Source: Hyphomicrobiales bacterium
GTDB lineage: Bacteria; Pseudomonadota; Alphaproteobacteria; Rhizobiales; Rhizobiaceae
DNA length: 48,304 bases
NCBI GenBank assembly: GCA_021775495.1
Contig: JAJFHT010000085.1
Location: 1-48,304, forward strand
Reading direction: 5' to 3'
The notes beneath the pieces were generated by a model that ran no database searches, had not been told where the DNA came from, and saw only the letters and a list, made by a program, of their open reading frames with translations. The position numbers and the translations under genes are program-made. Below, in pieces: positions 1 to 8,350 of this stretch (position 1 is the stretch's first letter; the number at the start of each line of letters is the position of its first letter).

Positions 1-579
1 GCGCCGGCGTCGATTGCGCCGGTTGGCGGGAGCAGGCCGGTTGTCGGCACCAATCCGTTTTCGATGGCAGCGCCTGACGGAGAGGGCAGTGCCGCGGTTC
101 TGATCGACCAGAGTGCGAGTGTGATCGCCAGAAGCGAGATCATGAAACATGCGCGCGAAGGCAATCCAATCCCGCTGGGCTGGGCGCTCGACGCAGACGG
201 CCAACCGACGACCGATCCGGAAATTGCGATGAAGGGATCGATGGCGCCAAGCGGCGGCTACAAGGGCGTCGGCGTGGCTCTGATGGTAGAGATCATGGCC
301 GCGGCAATGAGCGGCGCAACGCTCGGGATGAATGCCAGTCCGTTTTCCGGAACAAAGGGTGGTCCGCCAAAGACCGGACAATTCTTCATTGCCGTTGACC
401 CCGGCGCAACATCCGGCGGACTGTTTGCCGAACGTCTGAAGGCTCTGGTCGATGAAATGCATGATCAACCGGGAGTCCGGGTTCCAGGAGACGGCCGTCG
501 TGCCGCCCGCCGCCGTGCCGCAAAGCAGGGCGTGCCGGTGAATCCAGCGACACTGGAAAAAATCAACGGCTGGCTCTGA
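1..579 (+). CDS. Malate/L-lactate dehydrogenase family oxidoreductase, C-terminal part (5' end outside window)
   Basis: The reading frame is open to the first base of the window, so the gene starts upstream. The visible 192 residues carry the segment VGTNPFSMAAP, a hallmark of the NAD(P)-dependent malate/lactate dehydrogenase family (Ldh_2, AllD/YlbC-like), followed by the GYKGVGVALMVEI helix and the GQFFIAVDPG strand. Members reduce or oxidise 2-oxo/2-hydroxy acids, or cyclic imines such as piperideine-2-carboxylate. The substrate cannot be told from this part. The protein is cytosolic. The frame stops at a TGA followed by about 230 bases without a recognisable gene. Confidence 0.85.
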   Translation, partial: APASIAPVGGSRPVVGTNPFSMAAPDGEGSAAVLIDQSASVIARSEIMKHAREGNPIPLGWALDADGQPTTDPEIAMKGSMAPSGGYKGVGVALMVEIMAAAMSGATLGMNASPFSGTKGGPPKTGQFFIAVDPGATSGGLFAERLKALVDEMHDQPGVRVPGDGRRAARRRAAKQGVPVNPATLEKINGWL

Positions 580-810
580 CCAGCCGGATTCGGCTACCTC
601 GGAAAGCTCCAATATTTGCGGTCGCCGAAAGGTGAACGGAATATTAACAACGCACTCATGCCGTGTTCAGAAGCGGTGCCTAATTTGCCGACATCCAGTC
701 AACCGGCGGGTGGGGTGAATTGGAGTGTATGCAATCAGGACGCGACGGTCGGTTGATCCGGTTCCTGATGCCTAAGCCTGCCAGCGGTTGTCGCAACAGA
801 GAACCTGGCA

Positions 811-1431
811 ATGAAAAAACTGATATTTCCCTTGATCGCCCTGCTGGCCATTGCTGGCTGCAGCGACGAAACCGCAAGCCAACCGAAGGCGGAAAAGCCC
901 ACCGCGAAACAGGTGGCACCAAAGGTGGAGTCCGAGGCGGACGCAAAAGCCGAGGCCGAGAAGAAGGCGCGCATCAAGCTTGAGGCCGAGGAAAAAGTTC
1001 GGGCCGAGATGGAAGCCAAGAAGGCTGATGCTGAAAAGCTGAAACAGGAAACCGAGGCAGCGGTGAAACAGGCTGCCGAGGATGCCGCCAAAGCGAAGCT
1101 TGAGGCAGAAGAGGCGTTGAAAGCAAAGGCCGAGAAGGCTGCCCGTCTCAAGCTGGAAGCTGAGGAAAAGGTCAAGGCTCAGTTGGAAGCTGAGAAGACC
1201 GCGGCTGCGAAGCTGAAGGAAGAGCAGGAAGCACTGGCCAAACAGGAAGCCGAGAAGGCCGCGGCTGCGAAGCTGAAGGAAGAACAGGAGGCGCTGGCCA
1301 AACAGGAAGCCGACAAGGCTGCCGAGGCAGCGAAATCCGAAGTGGAAAAAAAGGCTGACGATGTTCAGAACGCGGTCAAGAGTGTGACCGATACGATCAA
1401 GGCTGTCGATGGGCTTTTGAAATCGGAATGA
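811..1431 (+). CDS. Coiled-coil lipoprotein rich in Ala, Lys and Glu
   Basis: A 206-residue protein. It opens with a lipoprotein signal peptide (MKKLIFPLIALLAIAGC; lipobox around Cys17), so the mature protein should be acylated and anchored in the membrane facing the periplasm. Residues from about 30 to 180 are almost entirely A, K, E, L and Q in a heptad-like pattern, which predicts one long alpha-helical coiled coil. Two 20-residue units near residues 131-170 are nearly identical. The low complexity makes homology unreliable (it would match TolA or histone H1-like proteins by composition alone). A spacer or structural envelope role is possible but unproven. Confidence 0.8.
   Translation: MKKLIFPLIALLAIAGCSDETASQPKAEKPTAKQVAPKVESEADAKAEAEKKARIKLEAEEKVRAEMEAKKADAEKLKQETEAAVKQAAEDAAKAKLEAEEALKAKAEKAARLKLEAEEKVKAQLEAEKTAAAKLKEEQEALAKQEAEKAAAAKLKEEQEALAKQEADKAAEAAKSEVEKKADDVQNAVKSVTDTIKAVDGLLKSE
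1201..1320 (+). repeat. 60-bp in-frame tandem repeat inside the lipoprotein gene
   Basis: Bases 1201-1260 and 1261-1320 are the same 60-base unit with five differences, four of them silent (the Glu/Asp change near the end alters the protein). Each unit encodes 20 residues beginning AAAKLKEEQEALAKQEAE. The period keeps the reading frame, so unit gain or loss would change only the helix length. Confidence 0.9.
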
Positions 1432-1532
1432 GATTCAGTGGCCGCGCGCCATTATCAGCGCGTGGTCATTGTTGAAGTTGAAGGGACAAAGGATCCGATT
1501 TCGGGTCGAACTTGAAAAGAAGGGGCTCAGAC

Positions 1533-1703
1533 ATGAATCTCAGCGCACCTACCAATATCGTTTTCATCATTTCGCTGGTGATCGCCATTCTCGGTATTCT
1601 TGCCGGACTCGGCATATTCTCGGTGATCCCGGTTTCGGCTTTCTGGCTGGTGACCGTCGGTTATGTGGTGCTTGCCGCTGGATGTCTGCTTAAAGGGATC
1701 TGA
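1533..1703 (+). CDS. Small two-helix membrane protein
   Basis: A 56-residue protein starting MNLSAPTNIVF. I chose the ATG at 1533 rather than the in-frame TTG at 1512 because an AAGGGG ribosome-binding site sits just before it. Two hydrophobic segments (about residues 9-28 and 32-50) predict a small inner-membrane hairpin. Short proteins of this kind are common in alphaproteobacteria and have no known function. The good terminator after the stop supports a real transcription unit. Confidence 0.7.
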   Translation: MNLSAPTNIVFIISLVIAILGILAGLGIFSVIPVSAFWLVTVGYVVLAAGCLLKGI

Positions 1704-1738
1704 TCGGCAGACCGACGCGTTCAAAACCAACCATTGTG

Positions 1739-1771
1739 CCGGCGGTCATGTATCAGATCGCCGGTATTTTT
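1739..1771 (+). terminator. Rho-independent terminator
   Basis: A 9-bp stem (CCGGCGGTC pairing with GATCGCCGG, one G-U pair) with an 8-base loop is followed by TATTTTT. It ends the small membrane protein transcript and lies just before the 3' end of the converging phosphofructokinase gene. Confidence 0.8.
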
Positions 1772-1785
1772 CATGGAAACGCCGT

Positions 1786-2940
1786 TTACCGCAGCAGCAT
1801 TGGTTCACCGCGTAGTTGGGTAATTCGGGGCCGATAGGCTTCAACATCGTACATCGTTGCGACATCGACACGATGTTCGCCTTTGGTGCTGATATCGGCC
1901 GGCTGCGTGGTGTACTGGCCGTTCTGGATCGCCACCATCAGGCCGGTCTTGCCCTCCGCGATGAGGTTGACGGTCATGATGCCGTAATTTTTCGGCACCA
2001 TAAGGTCGATCGCGTCCGGTTCGCCGGCACGCATCAGATAAGCCAGGTTCTGGTTCATCACGTCGATGCCGGTTATCTGTTTCAGCCTGTGTCCAATTTG
2101 CTGACCGATTCCACCGAGCTTGCGGTGGCCATAGGCGTCTGCTTCGCCGGATTCAACGATGTCCTCGCCGATTATCCGGGCGCCTTCCGAGACGACCACC
2201 ATGGCGTAGTTGGATGTGCCGTTGGCATGGTCCGCCGTCAGCAGTTCGGCAAGCCGCTCCATTTCGAACGGCACTTCTGCGATCAATGTGCGGTCGGTAT
2301 CGGCAAGATAGCCGGAATACAATGCAGTCAGGCCGCAATTGCGTCCGAACATCTCAACCACCATCAGCCGTTCATGGCTGCCGGCGGGTGTGCGCAGACG
2401 GGTGATCAGTTCAACCGATCGCGATACGCAGGTTGAAAAGCCGATACAGTAATCCGTGCCGAAAATGTCATTGTCCATGGTTTTGGGGATGCACATGGTT
2501 GGCGCCCCTTCCTGGTGGAGCCGGGCCGCATAGGACAGGGTGTCGTCGCCGCCGATGGCAACGAGCACATCGATCTCCAGCGCATCCAGAACCGAAAGAA
2601 TATGATCGGTCGCATCCACCTTGCCGTTCTTGCCGGGAACGAGCTTGCCTTTCAGATGATCCGGCAGGTCATCAGGGTTCATGGCGGATGGTTTGGTGCG
2701 CGAACTGCGCAGAATGGTGCCACCGGTACGGTCGATCGTACGGACGTATTCCGGCGTCAATTCGACCCGCGTATCCTGCGTGCCCTCCAGGTCGTGCGGG
2801 TCGGTTCCGACCGGTCCGGCCCAGCCGCGGCGAAATCCGGTAACCCGCCAACCGCGCGAACTGGCTTCGTTCACCACCGATTTGATGGCCGGATTCAATC
2901 CCGGAACGTCACCGCCGCCGGTCAGGATGCCAAGATGCAT
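1786..2940 (-). CDS. pfp: 6-phosphofructokinase, probably PPi-dependent type
   Basis: A 384-residue cytosolic enzyme that phosphorylates fructose 6-phosphate to fructose 1,6-bisphosphate. The start at 2940 follows a GGGAGAGG ribosome-binding site and begins MHLGILTGGG; an upstream in-frame extension to 2982 lacks family similarity. Residues 8-16 are the nucleotide/PPi loop GGGDVPGLN. Residues 130-134 read GGDDT and residues 152-158 read PKTMDND. In this family Asp after GGD and Lys in PKT mark phosphate donation from pyrophosphate, whereas ATP enzymes have Gly at both places (GGDG, PGT). The substrate motif reads EMFGRNCG. Donor use is inferred from these two positions. The gene stands alone, divergent from the next gene. 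Confidence 0.85.
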   Translation of the reverse strand: MHLGILTGGGDVPGLNPAIKSVVNEASSRGWRVTGFRRGWAGPVGTDPHDLEGTQDTRVELTPEYVRTIDRTGGTILRSSRTKPSAMNPDDLPDHLKGKLVPGKNGKVDATDHILSVLDALEIDVLVAIGGDDTLSYAARLHQEGAPTMCIPKTMDNDIFGTDYCIGFSTCVSRSVELITRLRTPAGSHERLMVVEMFGRNCGLTALYSGYLADTDRTLIAEVPFEMERLAELLTADHANGTSNYAMVVVSEGARIIGEDIVESGEADAYGHRKLGGIGQQIGHRLKQITGIDVMNQNLAYLMRAGEPDAIDLMVPKNYGIMTVNLIAEGKTGLMVAIQNGQYTTQPADISTKGEHRVDVATMYDVEAYRPRITQLRGEPMLLR

Positions 2941-3121
2941 ATGCCTCTCCCATTGTTGATTCAGTCCGATTGTTTCAGGCAATCGGGATGATGCAGTTCG
3001 AATTCCACAAGATCATGCCACAAATTCGGATTGAGGTGTAACGTGGCAAATGTGGTCCTGAGTCGCCCATGGATCGGGCGCATTTTTGATCGGGTCTTCA
3101 ATCATACGGAAAGGCAGGTAA

Positions 3122-4282
3122 ATGAATGCATCTGGTCAGAAAACACGTATCGACTGGGTCAGCCGGAGTTGCCATTTGCTGCGGGCCACGGAGGCTGAGT
3201 TTGAACGCGAGAAGCCGTTTGGCGGGCTGACGATTGCAACGGCGATTCATCTCGAGCCAAAGACCGCCAGCCTTCTGGTGACACTGCAGGCCGGAGGGGC
3301 ACAAATCGTTGCAACGGGCAACCTCAACAGCACCCAGGCCGAAACGATTGATTATCTACAGGGCAGAGGCATTGAGGTTATCGGCCGGAAAACGACCGAT
3401 GACGCAGACCATGAAGCGGATATCGCTGCAATGCTGCAGAGAAGACCGGACCTGCTGCTCGACAATGGTGGTGACATGTTTGCCAAGGTCGCGGCGGCGC
3501 CCTATGCCAACCTGCTCGGCGGAACCGAGGAAACGACGTCGGGCCGCATGCGGCTGGAGCCAATGCGGGATCGTTTCAGTTTCCCGATCCTGGTCATCAA
3601 TGACATCCCGATCAAACAGTTTGCCGAAAACCGCCATGCGGTCGGGCAAAGCCTGTTTGAAAGTTATCTGCGTTTCACCAACCGCTCGACCAACGGCAAA
3701 CGCGTGACAGTGTTTGGTTATGGCGCCTGCGGCAGGGGTGTTGCCGCCTGTTTTCGCAACGCTTTCGCCGTGACCAGCGTGGTTGACTGCAATCCGGTGA
3801 CGACACTTGAGGCGCACCTGGACGGATTTGCGACGCCGCTGCGTGACGAGGCGGTCAGCTCTGCCGATGTCATCGTGACGGTAACCGGCGCCCCGGATAT
3901 CCTCACGGAAGACGATCTCGGGTTGATCAAGGATGGCGCCATTTTGATGAATGGCGGACATTTCCCGGTCGAGATCGCGGTCGACCGGATGATGGCGGAC
4001 AAGACTGTCAACAAGGTCGAGCGTTATGAAGACGGGCTCGAAACGCTTCACATGGCAGACGGCCGGAGGATCCATATTCTCGGCCACGGCCACATGGCCA
4101 ATCTCGCCGGACCGCGGCCGCTGGGCAACACTATTGAATCGATGGATCTTGGGTTCACGCTACAGGCCAGATGCCTGGAATGGATTGCCAAGGGCAGAGT
4201 TGTTGCGGATCAGTGCGTCGTTCCGGTTCCGGCGGAAATCGATGCGCAGGTTGCGGAGGATTATCTGGCGTTCAATCGTTAG
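3122..4282 (+). CDS. S-adenosylhomocysteine hydrolase-like protein (divergent paralogue)
   Basis: A 386-residue protein of the adenosylhomocysteinase family. Conserved positions include His43 (in IHLEPKTA), DNGGD at 114-118, TEETTSG at 135-141, Lys165 (in DIPIK), the NAD loop GYGACGRG at 199-206 and the later GGHF segment. Differences matter: the Asp that normally follows the catalytic Lys by four residues is Glu169 (AEN instead of FDN), the GHPS segment near the C-terminus reads PRPLGN, and the usual C-terminal tail ending in HYRY is missing. Normal enzymes are about 430-470 residues. It probably still binds NAD, but its substrate may be a different nucleoside. The start ATG at 3122 follows a GGCAGG site. 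Confidence 0.8.
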   Translation: MNASGQKTRIDWVSRSCHLLRATEAEFEREKPFGGLTIATAIHLEPKTASLLVTLQAGGAQIVATGNLNSTQAETIDYLQGRGIEVIGRKTTDDADHEADIAAMLQRRPDLLLDNGGDMFAKVAAAPYANLLGGTEETTSGRMRLEPMRDRFSFPILVINDIPIKQFAENRHAVGQSLFESYLRFTNRSTNGKRVTVFGYGACGRGVAACFRNAFAVTSVVDCNPVTTLEAHLDGFATPLRDEAVSSADVIVTVTGAPDILTEDDLGLIKDGAILMNGGHFPVEIAVDRMMADKTVNKVERYEDGLETLHMADGRRIHILGHGHMANLAGPRPLGNTIESMDLGFTLQARCLEWIAKGRVVADQCVVPVPAEIDAQVAEDYLAFNR

Positions 4283-4354
4283 ATTGAGGCAATCATCATC
4301 TCACTCGGCGCGTGCTTAAGTGAGCGGAAAATCGACGTGTCCTCATGAATGATC

Positions 4355-5722
4355 CTAACCGGTTTCGCAAATCCACGGGGATGTGACGTTGGTCGGTTCG
4401 GGTCCTCCCGGTCTTGTTCCTGAATTTTCTGACAAACTGTAACGATCATAGTAGCAGCTAATTTCGTTCAGCATGTCTTTGCAGCGGTTTCGATGTTCGG
4501 GCTTTGCTGCCAGATCACGTTCCTCGCGCGGATCTTCTTTCAGATCGAAAAGCCGATATTTGCCGGTGTCATTCCAGATCACGAGTTTGTAACGTTCATC
4601 GCGAACCATCTGAACGTTCCCGTACTCGCAAAATTGCATTTGCCGCCAATCCCCGCTGGTTCGGCCCGCAAGAATCTCTGCGAATGACCGTCCGGCGTAG
4701 TCGATCTCTCGGGGAAGTTCGAGGTTGGCTAAATCGAGAACCGTCGCAAACAGGTCCAGGTGATCGACAAATTCATTGTGTCTCTGTTCGCCCAGTATGT
4801 CAGGGCCGTTAAGGATCAGGGGAACACGAATGCTTTCTTCGACCATGTTCAGGGGCAGGGTTCCGTTTCCCTTGCCCCAGATTCCGTGGTGGCCGCAATT
4901 CAGTCCATGATCGGATGTGTAGATGATGACCGTCTCGTCCCGGAGGCTTTCTGAATCCAGTTCATCAATCAGCCGTCCTACACCTTCGTCGATGGACGAT
5001 ACCGAAGCATAATACTGGGCGAGCGCAGTTCTCGAATTTGCACGATCGATTAACTCCCTGGATTCGAGGTTCTGAACACCAAACGAGTATTTTTCATGCT
5101 GCGGCACTTCAGTGAAATCGTGTGAAGTGTAACGTTCAACCAAACGTCGCGGATGGCCATCCCAGGGGCTATGGGTGGAAACATGACCGACAAACAGAAA
5201 GAAGGGATTTTCCTTGTTGCGGTTGCGCAAGAATTTGACTGCTCCGTCGGTGATCACAGACGCCTTGGGGCCCGCAATTGTCTCCAATTCACCATCAACG
5301 CAATAGCGTGCAGGTCCGGTCGCGTCGATCGGGTAGTCACCCGCAAGTGCTCCCCAGTGATCAAACCCGCGCGCAGTCTTGGTGTCGTTTCCAAGGTGCC
5401 ATTTACCGACGAGACCGGTCTCATAACCTCTATTTTGCAACAATTCCGGCAATGTCGCTTGTCCCTCGAGCCAATCACGCTCGAAGTGATCCGGTTGATT
5501 GTCCAGATAGTCATGGACGCCGTGCTGGGACGCCGTTCTGCCGGACAAGAAACACGCTCTTGCCGGGGAACAAACCGGTATCGGCGTGAAGGCATTTTGC
5601 ATGACCGCGCCCGTATCGGCCAGGTAGTCGAGATTTGGCGTTTGGATGTGATCGTTACCAGACGAACCAAGCGCCCATTGGCCATGGTCATCGGTAAGGA
5701 AAACCAGAACGTTTTTCGGCAT
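4355..5722 (-). CDS. Sulfatase (formylglycine-dependent, Cys type)
   Basis: A 455-residue enzyme that hydrolyses a sulfate ester. The start at 5722 lies one base after the stop of the permease gene (TGA C ATG), implying translational coupling. Residues 9-13 are the metal-binding LTDDH, and Cys51 sits in CSPARACFLSGR, the CxPxR signature in which Cys is converted to formylglycine. Further active-site segments are KWHLGND and the metal-binding SDHGLNCGHHGIWGKG. No signal peptide is visible, so it should act in the cytosol on imported substrate. It is the last gene of the minus-strand operon with the importer. Confidence 0.9.
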   Translation of the reverse strand: MPKNVLVFLTDDHGQWALGSSGNDHIQTPNLDYLADTGAVMQNAFTPIPVCSPARACFLSGRTASQHGVHDYLDNQPDHFERDWLEGQATLPELLQNRGYETGLVGKWHLGNDTKTARGFDHWGALAGDYPIDATGPARYCVDGELETIAGPKASVITDGAVKFLRNRNKENPFFLFVGHVSTHSPWDGHPRRLVERYTSHDFTEVPQHEKYSFGVQNLESRELIDRANSRTALAQYYASVSSIDEGVGRLIDELDSESLRDETVIIYTSDHGLNCGHHGIWGKGNGTLPLNMVEESIRVPLILNGPDILGEQRHNEFVDHLDLFATVLDLANLELPREIDYAGRSFAEILAGRTSGDWRQMQFCEYGNVQMVRDERYKLVIWNDTGKYRLFDLKEDPREERDLAAKPEHRNRCKDMLNEISCYYDRYSLSENSGTRPGGPEPTNVTSPWICETG

Positions 5723-5723
5723 G

Positions 5724-6536
5724 TCAGTAATCCGCCGTTTCGCGAACATAGCGACCGAGCAAATGCCGCCCGATCATCTTCCAGGCATAATCGGTAAGCA
5801 GACCGAAAAAACCCAACAGGAAAATCCCGACAAACATCCAGTCAATGCGGAAATAGAGTTTCGAAGTCCAGATCAGATATCCCAAACCCGATTCGGCAGC
5901 CAACATTTCGACGGCGACAATAACTAAAAAAGAACCAGCCAGTGCCAATCGCATACCCACATACATGGAAGGTACCGCTGCGGGAACCGTTACCAACCAG
6001 AATATTTGCCAGGGTGTGGCGCCGAGCGTTTGCGCGGCCAGCGTCTTGTTTTTGTGAGTTGTGACAACTCCCGTGGCCGTGTTGATGACGACGATAAATC
6101 CGGTTGAGTACATCACCAGCAGGACTTTCGAAACTTCGCCCACGCCAAACCAAACCAGAAAAAGAGTCGTAAGCGCCAAAGCAGGGATAAATCGTAAGAA
6201 ATGAATGTAGGGATCGAACAGCTGACGTACCGGCAGATAACTGCCAATGATTAAGCCCAGCGGAATAGCCGCGACGCTTCCCAGCGCAAATCCAACAATG
6301 ATTCGGAACATGCTGATCGCAATATGTTCGAACAATAGGCCTCTTTGGATCAGTTCTACCGCTCCGAAGAAAATCGATGTCACAGATGGCAGAAAAAACG
6401 GATCGATAAAGAACCGGGCAACGATCTCCCAGACTACCAGTCCGACAAGAACGGAAACGACAGAGACCCAGATACCTGACAAGCGCCGCATCACCTGCAT
6501 GGGCGTGGTGGGCGCGCGCTCAGCCTCTACGACCAT
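5724..6536 (-). CDS. ABC transporter permease, SsuC/TauC family
   Basis: A 270-residue integral membrane protein with about six transmembrane segments and the permease loop around LAAQTLGATPWQIFWLVTVPAAVPSMYVGMRLALAGSF (residues near 165-200), typical of sulfonate, taurine and nitrate importers. Its start overlaps the end of the ATPase gene by 10 bases, and the sulfatase gene starts one base after its stop. In this context the cargo is probably a sulfate ester or sulfonate, as for the AtsRBC system of pseudomonads; that is inference. Confidence 0.9.
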   Translation of the reverse strand: MVVEAERAPTTPMQVMRRLSGIWVSVVSVLVGLVVWEIVARFFIDPFFLPSVTSIFFGAVELIQRGLLFEHIAISMFRIIVGFALGSVAAIPLGLIIGSYLPVRQLFDPYIHFLRFIPALALTTLFLVWFGVGEVSKVLLVMYSTGFIVVINTATGVVTTHKNKTLAAQTLGATPWQIFWLVTVPAAVPSMYVGMRLALAGSFLVIVAVEMLAAESGLGYLIWTSKLYFRIDWMFVGIFLLGFFGLLTDYAWKMIGRHLLGRYVRETADY

Positions 6537-7297
6537 ACCTTGGTGACCTCCTCTTCAATGTCTTTTGAAAGCGTTGAAAGGAGTTTGATATAGACCGGAT
6601 CCGTTTGGTCGCGAGGATAGTCCAACGGAACGTCGTACTCGTGCTTGATGTTTGCCCGCGGACCGGCCGACATCAGGACAACGCGTTGTCCGAGATTGAG
6701 CGCCTCCCGAATGTCGTGGGTGACATAAATGGCTGTACGCTTGACTTCTGACCAAATCGATACGAGTTGCGTCTGAAGCATTTGCCTGGTTTGCGCATCC
6801 AGCGCGGCAAACGGTTCATCCATCAGCATGATTTCCGGCCGCATCGCGAGCATCCTGGCAATCTGCACCCGCTGCTTCATTCCGCCCGACAACTCATCGA
6901 CCAGCTTGTCCTCATGGCCGGAGAGATTGACCATTCGTAGCGCCTCGTCGGATTGAAGCTTTCGCTCATGATCTACAACATGATTGACGCGCAATCCGAA
7001 TTCAACGTTACGCCGTACCGTGAGCCATTGGAAAAGGGCGCTGTCCAGGTCTTGGAACACCATCCCGCGGTCCTTTCCCGGACCCGTAATTTCGTTTCCA
7101 TTCATTCTCACGTTACCGGAAGTCGGTCGATCGAAACCAGCAATTAGGCGTAGCAAAGTGGATTTCCCGCAGCCGCTTGGTCCCAGGAGGATCAGAAACT
7201 CGCCGTCTGCCACAGTGAGATCGACATCCTCAAGGACCAGAGCACGGCTGCGTGCACCATCATAGGCGAAGGAGACGTGTTGAATTTGAATTGCCAT
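6527..7297 (-). CDS. ABC transporter ATPase, SsuB/TauB family
   Basis: A 256-residue ATPase with Walker A GPSGCGKST (about residues 39-47), a Q-loop in VFQDLDSALFQW, the ABC signature LSGGMKQR, Walker B IMLMDEPFAALD and the switch His in YVTHDIREA. These match the SsuB/TauB branch. It energises import with the adjacent permease and binding protein. All core motifs are intact. Confidence 0.92.
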   Translation of the reverse strand: MAIQIQHVSFAYDGARSRALVLEDVDLTVADGEFLILLGPSGCGKSTLLRLIAGFDRPTSGNVRMNGNEITGPGKDRGMVFQDLDSALFQWLTVRRNVEFGLRVNHVVDHERKLQSDEALRMVNLSGHEDKLVDELSGGMKQRVQIARMLAMRPEIMLMDEPFAALDAQTRQMLQTQLVSIWSEVKRTAIYVTHDIREALNLGQRVVLMSAGPRANIKHEYDVPLDYPRDQTDPVYIKLLSTLSKDIEEEVTKVWS

Positions 7298-7348
7298 ATA
7301 CGCCCCCAGCTCCCATGCACGAGGAATTTCGGACCAAAACAGAAGCTT

Positions 7349-8326
7349 CTACTTCAGCATGGCATCGACTTCGACATCTGGTACCGCTTCCACGAGTGCC
7401 GAAGCATCGAATTGGGCCAGAAAATCATAAGGCTCGATCTTTCCGGCCGCCAGTAAGAACTCATACTTGGATTTCAGGCTGGACATTGAAGACGTGCCGA
7501 ATGTCAGTCCGTAACGTTGCTGGCTGATAATGTTTTTGATCTGTGCCTCATCACCACCGACGCTGTCGGCAAGCAGCTTTGCTGCTCCGTTGAGGTCATT
7601 TTGCATGAACTGAGAGGCCTTTTGGTAGGCGCGAAGTGTCTTCACAACCAGGTCTTTGTTATCTTTATAGTAATCCTTGAGCACGACCACCGGCGCCGTC
7701 ACGCTCTGGCTGACGATGCTGTCGTCAGCAACGAATTTCCAATTGCTGTCGGAATCGATTGTTTTGACACCCTCGCCCCAGATCCAGGCAGCATCCAGTC
7801 GGCCAGCCTTCATCGCCCCGACGATTTCAAAAAGGCTGGTAAACCCGACCATGTTGACATCGGCGTCCGCCGACAGTCCGTTTTGTTTCAGATGCTCTCG
7901 CGTCACAAATTCCTGCGCGGTGCCTGTGGCAACACCTATATCCTTGCCTTTCAGGCCTGAAGGAATTTCCAAATCGGCTTTTGTATAGAGCTTGTGCCAA
8001 CCGGGAAGAGGCTCCGCCGAAATTGCCGGCGACATGATTTTTCCAGCTGTGAACCTTGTCAGCAGTGGGAAACCGATAACAACGCCGAAATCGGCATTTC
8101 CTGCGAGTACCGCGTCAACAGTATCAATACCGTATGAGTATGTTTGGATAACCGGATCGATACCTTCCTCTTTCAAATAGCCCTTCTCCGCTGCGATAAT
8201 GGCAAGTGCGCCCATTCCGTAGCCGTCAGTGGCATAGCGAACTGTCTGTTGAGCGCCGGCGACGCTGACTGAAGCAATCAGGACAGTAAGGGCAACCAAC
8301 GCCCGATTGATTTGTAATTGCAGCAT
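7349..8326 (-). CDS. ABC transporter periplasmic binding protein, SsuA/TauA/NMT1-like
   Basis: A 325-residue protein with a secretion signal peptide (residues 1 to about 25, cleavage likely after SVAGA). The mature part has the NMT1/SsuA-like fold: RYATDGYGMGALAIIAAEKGYLKEEGI at the N-terminus, the VLAGNADFGVVIG strand-helix and the later LKGKDIGVATGTAQEF. It captures the substrate in the periplasm for the ATPase and permease encoded downstream. The neighbouring sulfatases suggest an organosulfur ligand. Confidence 0.88.
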   Translation of the reverse strand: MLQLQINRALVALTVLIASVSVAGAQQTVRYATDGYGMGALAIIAAEKGYLKEEGIDPVIQTYSYGIDTVDAVLAGNADFGVVIGFPLLTRFTAGKIMSPAISAEPLPGWHKLYTKADLEIPSGLKGKDIGVATGTAQEFVTREHLKQNGLSADADVNMVGFTSLFEIVGAMKAGRLDAAWIWGEGVKTIDSDSNWKFVADDSIVSQSVTAPVVVLKDYYKDNKDLVVKTLRAYQKASQFMQNDLNGAAKLLADSVGGDEAQIKNIISQQRYGLTFGTSSMSSLKSKYEFLLAAGKIEPYDFLAQFDASALVEAVPDVEVDAMLK

Positions 8327-8350
8327 TTTTCTTGTCCTTCTCTTTTGGTT

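Noticed and set aside
735..1175. A 146-codon minus-strand frame rich in Ser, Ala and Phe
   Set aside because: It is the antisense of the repetitive lipoprotein gene; its composition follows from the repeats.
1432..1480. GC-rich inverted repeat after the lipoprotein gene as a terminator
   Set aside because: The stem is imperfect and no T-run follows.
2515..2991. Open frames opposite the phosphofructokinase gene
   Set aside because: No family motif and no ribosome-binding site; the minus-strand gene explains the region.
2941..3121. Possible SAH riboswitch upstream of the adenosylhomocysteinase-like gene
   Set aside because: I could not find the conserved core of a SAH riboswitch in the 181 bases before the start.
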